Shown here: positions 55,347-63,057 of the stretch, piece by piece
Layout: each line of letters opens with the position of its first letter
How positions within the stretch are numbered: position 1 is the first letter of the stretch
Assembly: GCA_014801945.1 (NCBI GenBank)
Contig: JAAVDF010000025.1
Location: 54,569-118,568 of the forward strand
Origin: Bacteroides sp.
GTDB taxonomy: Bacteria; Bacteroidota; Bacteroidia; Bacteroidales; Muribaculaceae
Direction of reading: 5' to 3'
DNA length: 64,000 nt
Notes under the pieces: generated by a model
Told to the model about the DNA's origin: nothing
Database searches by the model: none
The model's input: only the letters and a program-made list of their open reading frames with translations
Translations under genes and position numbers: made by a program

Positions 55347-55596
55347 GAATCTATATACATAGGTGGATAATCCACTGCAAAGATAATAATTTATGGCCGA
55401 TGAGGGGACGGTACAGGGATTAAAATGACAGCTTATGTTGTAAAACACATGTTTAGAAAGCTTATAAACGAAAATTAATTACTATTTTGCGGTCGATTTG
55501 GAAAAAGTATTGTCCGGAGGGACTGATAGCAAACAAATCAACCTCTGTCCTCAAACGCAAACCAAACTTCTTACCTAAAACTAAACCAGAACTGAT

Positions 55597-57756
55597 ATGA
55601 AGATCTACCAGACAAACGAAATCAAAAACATAGCCCTGCTTGGTAGCAAAGGCTCAGGTAAAACCACACTTGCTGAAGCTATGCTTTACGAGTGTGGAGT
55701 TATAAAACGTCGTGGCACAATCGAAGGAAAAAATACAGTCAGTGATTCGTTCCCTGTCGAGAAGGAGTATGGTTACAGCGTGTTCTCAACCGTGTTCTAC
55801 GCTGAATTCCTTAATAAGAAACTTAATGTGATCGATTGTCCCGGAGCGGATGACTTTGTCGGTAATGCGATCACCGCGCTCAACGTCACTGATACCGGTG
55901 TCATACTGATCAATTCGCAGTATGGTGTCGAAGTCGGCACACAAAATATATTCCGCACTACCCAATCGCTTAAAAAGCCTGTGATTTTCGCTCTCAACCA
56001 ACTTGATGGCGACAAGGCGGATTACGAGAATGTGATGGAACAGATGAGGGAGCATTTCGGAAACAAGATCGTAGCTATCCAGTATCCTATCCAGTGTGGT
56101 GCAGGATTCAATGCGATGATCGACGTGCTTCTGATGAAGAAGTATTCTTGGGGACCGGAGGGCGGTACACCTACCATCGAGGATATTCCTGCTGAGGAAA
56201 TGGAACGTGCCGACGAACTCCACAAGCTTCTTGTCGAAGCTGCTGCCGAGAATGACGAGGCTCTCATGGAGAAGTTCTTTGATCAGGGTCATCTGACCGA
56301 GGATGAGATGCGCGAAGGCATACGCAAGGGTCTGATCGATCGCTCGATCTATCCCGTGTTCTGCGTAAGTGCTGCCAAGGATATGGGCGTGCGCCGTATG
56401 ATGGAATTCCTCGGAAACGTAGTCCCCTTCGTAGAGGATATGCCCGCTCCTGAAACAGTGGATGGTGTCGAGGTCAAGCCCGACAGCAACGGCCCGCTCT
56501 CGCTTTATTTCTTCAAAACAACTGTCGAACCGCACATCGGTGAGGTCAGCTATTTCAAGGTTATGTCCGGCACACTTACTCCCGGTGTTGATCTTGAGAA
56601 CGTCACTCGCGGTTCACGTGAACGCATAGCCCAGATCTATTGCGTCTGCGGTAATATCAAGACTCAGGTTGACAAGCTTTGCGCAGGTGATATCGGCGCG
56701 ACTGTAAAACTGAAAGATGTCCGTACAGGAAATACTCTTGATGCAAAGGATTGTGATTATCGATTCGATTTCATCCGTTTCCCTGAACCCAAGTATCGCC
56801 GTGCCATCCGTCCTGTCACCGAGAGCGACGCCGAGAAGCTCATGGGTATCCTTACACGTATGCACGAGGAAGATCCCACATGGGTCGTAGAGCAGTCAAA
56901 GGAACTCAAACAGACCATCCTTTCAGGTCAGGGCGAATTCCATCTTCGCACACTCAAATGGCGTGTTGAAAACAACGATAAACTCCCCATCATCTTTGAA
57001 GAACCACGTATTCCCTATCGTGAGACCATCACTAAGGCTGCACGTGCGGATTACCGCCACAAGAAGCAGTCGGGCGGTGCCGGCCAGTTCGGTGAAGTCC
57101 ATCTGATCATCGAGCCTTACACCGAGGGTATGGCCGCCCCTGATACCTACAAGTTCGGAAATCAGGAATTCAAGATGAATGTCCGCGACACTCAGGAGAT
57201 CCCCTTGGCATGGGGCGGCAAGCTGATAGTCCACAACTGTATCGTAGGTGGTGCTATCGACGCCCGTTTCATTCCCGCTATCGTCAAAGGTCTCATGGAC
57301 CGTATGGAACAAGGCCCTCTCACAGGCAGCTATGCACGCGACGTAAGAGTATGTATCTACGACGGTAAGATGCACCCCGTGGATTCAAACGAAATCTCAT
57401 TCCGTCTTGCAGGCCGCAATGCATTCAGCGAGGCGTTCCGAAATGCCAATCCGAAGGTTCTCGAACCGGTCTATGACGTGGACGTAATGGTGCCCGCCGA
57501 TGTGATGGGCGACGTAATGAGCGACCTTCAGGGACGTCGTGCGATCATCATGGGTATGTCGAGCGACAATGGTTTCGAAAAGATCTCGGCACGTGTACCC
57601 CTGAAAGAGATGTCGTCCTACTCAACCGCTCTCTCATCGATCACAGGTGGACGCTCGGCATTCACGATGAAGTTCGCTTCCTATGAGCTCGTGCCTACTG
57701 ACGTTCAGGACAAGCTGCTGAAAGAATATGCTGAAAAGGCTCAGGCCGATGAATAA
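55597..57756 (+). CDS. fusA2: EF-G paralogue (EF-G2 type) with altered GTPase motifs
   Basis: 719 residues. EF-G-like, with all five domains by length: domain IV segment FKMNVRDTQEIPLAWGGKLI and domain V SFRLAGRNAFSEAFRNANPK. The G domain is degraded: P-loop is GSKGSGKTT in place of AHIDAGKTT; no RGITI switch-I motif (only KEYGYSVFS there); G3 reads DCPGADD with Ala at residue 84 in place of the catalytic His of DTPGH; G4 is NQLD instead of NKMD. The same pattern is known for Bacteroides EF-G2, reported to translocate without GTP hydrolysis and needed for gut colonisation. The 250-base upstream gap likely holds its control region. Confidence 0.9.
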   Translation: MKIYQTNEIKNIALLGSKGSGKTTLAEAMLYECGVIKRRGTIEGKNTVSDSFPVEKEYGYSVFSTVFYAEFLNKKLNVIDCPGADDFVGNAITALNVTDTGVILINSQYGVEVGTQNIFRTTQSLKKPVIFALNQLDGDKADYENVMEQMREHFGNKIVAIQYPIQCGAGFNAMIDVLLMKKYSWGPEGGTPTIEDIPAEEMERADELHKLLVEAAAENDEALMEKFFDQGHLTEDEMREGIRKGLIDRSIYPVFCVSAAKDMGVRRMMEFLGNVVPFVEDMPAPETVDGVEVKPDSNGPLSLYFFKTTVEPHIGEVSYFKVMSGTLTPGVDLENVTRGSRERIAQIYCVCGNIKTQVDKLCAGDIGATVKLKDVRTGNTLDAKDCDYRFDFIRFPEPKYRRAIRPVTESDAEKLMGILTRMHEEDPTWVVEQSKELKQTILSGQGEFHLRTLKWRVENNDKLPIIFEEPRIPYRETITKAARADYRHKKQSGGAGQFGEVHLIIEPYTEGMAAPDTYKFGNQEFKMNVRDTQEIPLAWGGKLIVHNCIVGGAIDARFIPAIVKGLMDRMEQGPLTGSYARDVRVCIYDGKMHPVDSNEISFRLAGRNAFSEAFRNANPKVLEPVYDVDVMVPADVMGDVMSDLQGRRAIIMGMSSDNGFEKISARVPLKEMSSYSTALSSITGGRSAFTMKFASYELVPTDVQDKLLKEYAEKAQADE

Positions 57757-57814
57757 GACAGCTCAAGTCATTCACTACAATATCACTCAACAATTCTAAC
57801 CTTACACATTTTGG

Positions 57815-57844
57815 CAGGTCACCGAAATTGATTTCGGTGACCTG
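57815..57844 (+). terminator. Terminator after fusA2
   Basis: Near-continuous palindrome CAGGTCACCGAAAT (57815-57828) and ATTTCGGTGACCTG (57831-57844), separating fusA2 from the mnmE promoter. Confidence 0.75.
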
Positions 57845-57872
57845 TATTTGCATATTGCCGGAAAAAATTTTG

Positions 57873-57880
57873 TAATTTTG
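57873..57880 (+). promoter_or_regulatory. -7 box for mnmE
   Basis: TAATTTTG matches TAnnTTTG; a TTTG at 57847-57850 can serve as the -33 element. The ATG at 57885 is four bases after the box, which suggests a leaderless message. Confidence 0.6.
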
Positions 57881-57884
57881 CGGT

Positions 57885-59306
57885 ATGTATCCCCTACTCG
57901 ATTCTGACACTATCTGTGCTATCTCCACCCCGGCTGGCGTGGGAGGTATAGCCGTCATCCGCGTCAGCGGTATAGATGCCGTGAGCATCGTAGATTCAAT
58001 CTGGCATGGCCGTAAGCTTGCTGATGTCAAAAGTCACACTGCCCATCTTGGCGACATCGTTGATCCGGACAATTCCGGTGAACCGCTTGATACGGCTGTA
58101 GCCACCGTGTTCCGCGGACCGAAATCATTTACAGGTGAAGATGTCGTTGAAATATCCGTCCACGGATCGCAGTGGATACAGCGGGAGCTTGTCAATCTGC
58201 TCATTCGCCAAGGTTGCCGCATGGCACAACCGGGTGAATTTACACGCAGAGCCTTTGCCAACGGTCGTCTCGACCTCGCACAGGCTGAAGCGGTTGCTGA
58301 CGTCATCGCAGCTTCATCACGCAGTGCCCACCGGCTCGCGGCTTCGCAGATGAGAGGTGATTTCTCGCATCGTATCTCAGGCTTGCGCGATCAGCTTATT
58401 GAAATCGCATCGCTGCTTGAACTGGAACTGGATTTCTCGGAAGAAGATGTGGAATTTGCCTCACGCAGCCAATTGCGCACGTTGGCCGACACACTGCTCA
58501 AGGAGATCACCAGACTGGCCTCGTCGTTCTCGACCGGAGCGGTTCTTAAAGACGGTGTGCCGGTAGCAATCGTCGGTGAACCGAATGCCGGAAAATCAAC
58601 TCTCCTGAATGCTCTGCTTCATGACAACAGGGCTATAGTCAGCGACATCCCCGGCACTACACGTGATACGATCGAGGATACGATTGAGATTGATGGAGTG
58701 CTTTATCGCTTCATCGACACTGCAGGTATCCGTCAGACGGATGACTCGATCGAAAATCTTGGAATTGAACGTTCGTATGCAACAATCAGCCGCGCACGAA
58801 TTGTCCTGTGGCTCATTACTCCAGACCTCTCCCCTACTGATTACCATACGCTTAAAGAGTCAATCACTTCACATCTGCCCGAAGATGCCAAACTTATCAC
58901 AGTCCTGAATAAAATTGATATTCTTCCGGATAATGAATTATCATCTTCGGGAAATGGTGAACTTTCGCCATTATCCAAATCTGATGAGGATTCTATAATT
59001 ATCCCGATTTCTGCCCGGAATGGTAAAAACCTCCCCACCCTGATGCAGATCCTTCATTCCAATTCAGGAGCTGAGGAAACAGAAGGAGCAGACCTTATCG
59101 TAACAAATGCGCGGCACTATGAAGCACTCATCCATGCCCGTGCATCACTCGAACGCGTTATCTTCGGCATAGATACAAACCTCTCCGGTGACTTCATAGC
59201 TCAGGACCTCCGCGAAACCATCCACCACCTCTCCACCATCACCGGCACCATCACCACCGCCGATCTCCTCCAAACCATCTTTCAAAAATTCTGCATCGGA
59301 AAGTAA
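57885..59306 (+). CDS. mnmE: tRNA modification GTPase MnmE (TrmE)
   Basis: 473 residues. With MnmG it adds the carboxymethylaminomethyl group to U34 of certain tRNAs. The start MYPLLDSDTICAISTPAGVG matches the family N terminus. G motifs: VGEPNAGKSTLLNALL (G1), SDIPGTTRDTIED (G2), IDTAGIRQTDDS (G3), LNKIDILPD (G4). The C terminus ends FCIGK, the CxGK catalytic site. Immediately after it an integrated element begins. Confidence 0.97.
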   Translation: MYPLLDSDTICAISTPAGVGGIAVIRVSGIDAVSIVDSIWHGRKLADVKSHTAHLGDIVDPDNSGEPLDTAVATVFRGPKSFTGEDVVEISVHGSQWIQRELVNLLIRQGCRMAQPGEFTRRAFANGRLDLAQAEAVADVIAASSRSAHRLAASQMRGDFSHRISGLRDQLIEIASLLELELDFSEEDVEFASRSQLRTLADTLLKEITRLASSFSTGAVLKDGVPVAIVGEPNAGKSTLLNALLHDNRAIVSDIPGTTRDTIEDTIEIDGVLYRFIDTAGIRQTDDSIENLGIERSYATISRARIVLWLITPDLSPTDYHTLKESITSHLPEDAKLITVLNKIDILPDNELSSSGNGELSPLSKSDEDSIIIPISARNGKNLPTLMQILHSNSGAEETEGADLIVTNARHYEALIHARASLERVIFGIDTNLSGDFIAQDLRETIHHLSTITGTITTADLLQTIFQKFCIGK

Positions 59307-59344
59307 GCCATATTTTAAGATTTTTTATTCTAACATATTCATGG

Positions 59345-59444
59345 CATATCCATAGCATATAAACACATATTTTATAGCAGTTTACATCTTATCACAAAGA
59401 TCCCTCAATCTTAAAACACATGTTGTGTATATGCTAAGGATATG
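59345..59444. repeat. Inverted 16-base repeat pair in the integrase leader
   Basis: CATATCCATAGCATAT (59345-59360) and the reverse complement of CATATCCTTAGCATAT (59429-59444), 15 of 16 positions matched. A palindrome ACACATGTTGTGT (59416-59428) lies next to the right copy. Arm-type integrase sites or repressor sites are the likely roles. Confidence 0.6.
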
Positions 59445-59445
59445 T

Positions 59446-59453
59446 TATATTTG
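59446..59453 (+). promoter_or_regulatory. -7 box for the integrase
   Basis: TATATTTG matches TAnnTTTG, 65 bases before the integrase ATG. Confidence 0.5.
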
Positions 59454-59454
59454 T

Positions 59455-59497
59455 GGTACTATTTTGGTACTCACAAAAACGGAGTACCAAAAGTACC
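59455..59497. promoter_or_regulatory. Operator-like inverted repeat downstream of the integrase promoter
   Basis: GGTACTATTTTGGTACTC (59455-59472) pairs with GAGTACCAAAAGTACC (59482-59497) apart from a two-base AT insertion. Each arm also contains GGTAC twice. It covers the expected start site of the integrase message. Confidence 0.5.
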
Positions 59498-59518
59498 AAG
59501 TATAAAACATCACAGATT

Positions 59519-60670
59519 ATGGCAGCAGCACCAATCAAAGAGCCTGTAAGGATCAGGCGCAAGACACTCACTAATGGAAATGTCTCTCTTTACCTTGCAA
59601 TCTACATCAATGGACACAGGGAATATGAGTTTTTGAAGCTCTACCTCATTCCGGAGAAAACGAAGGCAGACAAGGAGCGCAACAAACAGACAATGGCACT
59701 CGCTAATTCCATTAAGGCGCAGCGCATCGTTGACATTCAGAACGGTGTGCATGGCTTCAAGGGAGACTTCAAGGAGCAGACGTTGTTTTACGAATACTAC
59801 AATGCCCTGACAGAAAAACGCAAGAAGAAGGAGAGCAAAGGTAATTTCAGCAACTGGGCATCGTGTCTCCGTCATCTGATGAAGTATGACCCACGAAAGA
59901 ACCTTACCTTTGCCGACATCACAGCTAAGTGGGTTGAAGGTTTCAGAGATTATCTGGAGAACAAGGCTGAGGCTTTCGGCTGTGACTTAAGAGAACGTCA
60001 GAACAGGAAGCCGTTGTCGCAAAATTCAAGGCAGTCATACTTCAACAAACTTCGTGCCTGTCTCCGCCAAGCGTATGAGGACGGTATCATTCGCACGAAC
60101 CCGATGAGAGGGATTACAGGATTCAGCAGTATGGAAGGGACAAGGAACTACCTTACTCTTGATGAGGTCAAGGCTATGGCGGCCGCTGACTGCAATTTTC
60201 CGGAGATCAAGCGTGCGTTTCTCTTCTCATGCCTGACAGGGCTGCGTCGATCTGACATCATAAAGCTGACATGGGGAGAGGTTACGGAACTGAATGGACG
60301 GACCCGGCTTATTTTCCGTCAGAAGAAAACCGGTGGCCAAGAGTATCTCGACATCACGCCACAAGCCGCTGAGCTGATTGGAGAGCGCGGAAAGGCTAAA
60401 TCTACGGACAATGTGTTTGGAGATATACGCTGTCCCAGCGATACAAATGAAAACCTTCGTATTTGGGCTCTGAGAGCCGGTATAGATAAAAATGTGACCT
60501 TCCACGTAGGACGGCATACCTTCGCCGTTTTAATGCTTACGTTGGGTACTGATATCTACACCGTGAGTAAGCTACTCGGCCACCGTGAACTGAAGACTAC
60601 TCAAATCTACGCCAAGATTGTTGATGCAAAGAAACAGGAGGCTGTTGACAACATCCCAAAAATTTTCTGA
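59519..60670 (+). CDS. int: Tyrosine-type site-specific recombinase (integrase)
   Basis: 383 residues from ATG at 59519 (MAAAPIKEPVRIRRKTLTNG); the frame is open earlier but runs through the operator region. The layout is that of Bacteroidetes phage/ICE integrases: arm-binding domain (SLYLAIYINGHREYEF), SAM-like core-binding domain (KKKESKGNFSNWASCLRHLM), and catalytic domain. Catalytic residues: Arg in SCLTGLRRSDIIKLTW, Lys region RQKKTGGQEYLDIT, HxxR in FHVGRHTFAVLML, and LGHRELKTTQIYAKIVD with the nucleophile Tyr. It is the element's likely integration enzyme and lies directly after mnmE. Confidence 0.95.
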   Translation: MAAAPIKEPVRIRRKTLTNGNVSLYLAIYINGHREYEFLKLYLIPEKTKADKERNKQTMALANSIKAQRIVDIQNGVHGFKGDFKEQTLFYEYYNALTEKRKKKESKGNFSNWASCLRHLMKYDPRKNLTFADITAKWVEGFRDYLENKAEAFGCDLRERQNRKPLSQNSRQSYFNKLRACLRQAYEDGIIRTNPMRGITGFSSMEGTRNYLTLDEVKAMAAADCNFPEIKRAFLFSCLTGLRRSDIIKLTWGEVTELNGRTRLIFRQKKTGGQEYLDITPQAAELIGERGKAKSTDNVFGDIRCPSDTNENLRIWALRAGIDKNVTFHVGRHTFAVLMLTLGTDIYTVSKLLGHRELKTTQIYAKIVDAKKQEAVDNIPKIF

Positions 60671-61016
60671 TTTATTTCCTCTCCCTCCACACAAACAAAT
60701 TTCCTGATCCGGCTTTGGAATTTCCGAAGTCGGGTTTTATTTTCCTATTTCTAGCTCTATGAGATTCAAAAATCCAAAAGTAATTACCTTCTTGATGTTT
60801 CTCATACCAATATCATTGACGATACAATCCTACTTCTTAATCCATCACGCGCTCACGCGAAGCTTTTTTATTTTGGCTGTGTATTTCTTTGATTGCTCGA
60901 TGTTGTAGGTCAAAGTCAGGGTGACGATCCTCACGGACAGCCACCCTTCTATCATCAGATTATAGTGTAAAAATCAGCTTGCAGTGTTCTAAAGTAGATA
61001 AAATAGACGAGACCGG
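60671..61016. other. Gap after the integrase
   Basis: 346 bases. Contains a weak terminator (CCGGCTT 60709-60715 with AAGTCGG 60727-60733, followed by TTTTATTTT) and a 49-codon open frame at 60759. No promoter box was recognised with confidence. Confidence 0.4.
60759..60908 (+). CDS. Possible 49-residue hydrophobic peptide
   Basis: ATG at 60759 to TAG at 60906. The product begins MRFKNPKVITFLMFLIPISL and has one or two hydrophobic segments (FLMFLIPISL; FFILAVYFFD), so it would be a small membrane peptide. No homologue is recognised. A CGCG-CTCA-CGCG hairpin followed by T-runs lies within the frame, which argues that part of it is a terminator instead. Confidence 0.25.
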   Translation: MRFKNPKVITFLMFLIPISLTIQSYFLIHHALTRSFFILAVYFFDCSML

Positions 61017-61445
61017 TTATCCTTCCTCGGCCTCTTCTTCACCTCCACACAGAGCCTTCAATGTGTCCTCGATTGTGCGCGGACCCATGTTGATCTCCAT
61101 GTTTATATCCTGAGACTTCATGCGCGGAGTGTGGAACTCCATAATTTTAAGTTCAGCCGCGACGCGATCAGCCGGAGACAGGAACTTCATATCAAATTCA
61201 AAATCCGACATGACGAGCGGATTGCCGTCCGAATCAACAGCAGGAATCTCCACGACGGTACGGTACGGACCGTCGTCACCATTCGCCCACTTGATCCTCT
61301 GTATTACCTTCGGTTTCCCTTCCTCGTCCACCTGTGGGCGCGGTGTAAGGTATTCGCTCGTGTGATTGAGCAAAGCCCCTTTCGTCGGGTTGTTTTTGTT
61401 CGGTGTGCCTTTCTGCCGCCCACCTGTCTTATATCCTTTTGCCAT
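61017..61445 (-). CDS. KGTPNK-motif phage protein, terminase-small-subunit-like
   Basis: 142 residues from ATG at 61445 (MAKGYKTGGRQKGTPNKNNP); an ATG 11 codons upstream is less likely. The GGRxKGTPNK start and the C-terminal segment ELKIMEFHTPRMKSQDINME, then TIEDTLKALCGGEEEAE, occur in small phage DNA-packaging proteins of Bacteroidales. Middle part contains a repeat-free, polar domain (NPLVMSDFEFDMKFLSPADR). It is on the reverse strand, divergent from the virion-like genes. Assignment is tentative. Confidence 0.5.
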   Translation of the reverse strand: MAKGYKTGGRQKGTPNKNNPTKGALLNHTSEYLTPRPQVDEEGKPKVIQRIKWANGDDGPYRTVVEIPAVDSDGNPLVMSDFEFDMKFLSPADRVAAELKIMEFHTPRMKSQDINMEINMGPRTIEDTLKALCGGEEEAEEG

Positions 61446-61559
61446 AAGCCTGATATATATTTTGTGCGTGTGACGCAACAGTTAAAACTCAGGAACAAAG
61501 ATAGACATTAATTTAGCGCGTGAATTTTAAGTATTGCAATATCTAAAATAAACGCATAT

Positions 61560-62057
61560 ATGGGACTCATCGGAGGCATAATTGGAGGTGCAGCAGGTAT
61601 CGCCGGTAGCATCTTTGGCGGCATAAGCGCATCGAAGGCAATGAAGAAGGTCAAGAATAACCTGCAAGATCAGAAGCGTACCAATCAGGACTGGTACGAT
61701 CAACGATATAACGAGGACGCAACGCAGAGAGCCGACGCGCAAGCCATACTCACCAGAACGGAGGCCGCTATCAAGTCGCGCAACCGTGCGGCATCAGGAG
61801 CCGCCGCAGTGATGGGAGGCACAGAAGAGAGTGTCGCCGCCACCAAAGCAGCCAACGCACAGGCACAGGCCGAGGCAACATCTAACATAGCCGTCAATGC
61901 CGAGCGCAGGAAGGATTCAATCGAGCAGCAGTATCAGCAGCGCGACGCTCAACTCAACGAGGCACTGAACAACATGGAGGTCGGCAAGGCACAGGCTATT
62001 TCTCAGGCCGTGCAGGGTGTAGCCTCAGCCGCCGGGAATATCGCAGGTGCATTCTAA
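61560..62057 (+). CDS. Glycine-zipper, Ala-rich virion-like protein
   Basis: 165 residues. N terminus GLIGGIIGGAAGIAGSIFGG is a glycine-zipper membrane-active segment; the rest is an Ala/Gln/Glu-rich coil (RNRAASGAAAVMGGTEESVA; RRKDSIEQQYQQRDAQLNEA) ending in another Ala/Gly hydrophobic stretch (GVASAAGNIAGAF). Similar layouts are found in podophage inner-core protein gp14 and in microvirus pilot proteins that move through the host envelope during DNA entry. Followed 17 bases later by the next gene. Confidence 0.6.
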   Translation: MGLIGGIIGGAAGIAGSIFGGISASKAMKKVKNNLQDQKRTNQDWYDQRYNEDATQRADAQAILTRTEAAIKSRNRAASGAAAVMGGTEESVAATKAANAQAQAEATSNIAVNAERRKDSIEQQYQQRDAQLNEALNNMEVGKAQAISQAVQGVASAAGNIAGAF

Positions 62058-62074
62058 CACCATACCATACGCTT

Positions 62075-63055
62075 ATGACAAACGACGAGATCAACGAGCA
62101 GACCCCGGAAGCACCTGCAACGTCTCAGGAGTCCACGACCTCCCCCATGTCGGAGCAGGAGGCCGTAATGGGCTACGACGAGCAGATTGCCGCCCTCAAA
62201 GCGGCAGCCGCCGCAGTGAATCAGGAGACCCCGGAGCAGAAGAAAAAGCGTGAGAGAATGGAGAAGTCCAAGAAGGTAATCGCCGCAACCGTCGATGGCC
62301 TGTCTGCACTCTCCAATCTCTTCTTTACGACCCAATACGCCCCCAATGCCTACAATCCCCAATCCTCCCAACTGGGAAAGGTCAACGAGCGCATCGAGGC
62401 TCTAAAGGCCGAGAGACAGGCCGACGCTGACCGCTATAACAATTATATGCTACGTCTGGGCGACGTTCAGAACGCCAAGGCCAAGACGATCCGCGACATG
62501 AGGGCGCAGCATGAAGCGCAGAAGCTTGCACGCGAGAAGGCCGAGCGCGATGCAGAGGCGCACAGTTGGCAAGCACTCTTACAGCCCGACAAACAGCGAG
62601 AGCAGAAAGGAAAGGCCGACAGAGCCGAGCAACAGGCGATTGCAGCCGAGGCCGAGGCTCAGCATGCACCCCAGATGCAGGAGGCCAAATTGCAGACGGA
62701 AAAAGCACGAGCAGGAGCGCAGCGAGCCTCCGCTTCCGCTTCCTATGCCTCCGCAGCCGCACATAACCGGAGCAACCCCAATGAGTTTAGTGCATGGGAT
62801 GAGAACGGACGAGAGCACAAATTCCGGACCAAGGAGGCCGCTGACCGCTTTGCCAAGCAGCACGGCACATGGCAGGAAGAGGACATAACATCATCGACAA
62901 CAACCGACCGAGACGATGAAAACAATGGTCACTCTTCCCAGACGGCCACAACGACCAAGAAGGGAGGGCAACCGGCAAGACCTAAGTCAAAAGACAACAC
63001 GCCGCCAAGCAGACGAGGCAACGATGATAATGTACCACCCAGCAGAAGAAATTAA
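62075..63055 (+). CDS. Charged coiled-coil protein, virion-like
   Basis: 326 residues. N-terminal acidic segment (residues 1-35), a short hydrophobic helix (about 66-85, VIAATVDGLSALSNLFFTTQ), a long Ala/Lys/Glu/Gln coil (about 100-230: NVERIEALKAERQADADRYN-like stretches, AEAEAQHAPQMQEAKLQTEK), and a Thr/Ser/Pro-rich tail ending in two PPSRR repeats (NTPPSRRGNDD, NVPPSRRN). No known domain. It sits between the glycine-zipper gene and the large open frame, with two-base spacing to the latter. Probably a structural or injected protein. Confidence 0.6.
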   Translation: MTNDEINEQTPEAPATSQESTTSPMSEQEAVMGYDEQIAALKAAAAAVNQETPEQKKKRERMEKSKKVIAATVDGLSALSNLFFTTQYAPNAYNPQSSQLGKVNERIEALKAERQADADRYNNYMLRLGDVQNAKAKTIRDMRAQHEAQKLAREKAERDAEAHSWQALLQPDKQREQKGKADRAEQQAIAAEAEAQHAPQMQEAKLQTEKARAGAQRASASASYASAAAHNRSNPNEFSAWDENGREHKFRTKEAADRFAKQHGTWQEEDITSSTTTDRDDENNGHSSQTATTTKKGGQPARPKSKDNTPPSRRGNDDNVPPSRRN

Positions 63056-63057
63056 TC

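Noticed and set aside
55786-56535. 249-codon minus-strand open frame
   Set aside because: Antisense to the G domain of the EF-G2-like gene; no recognisable motifs.
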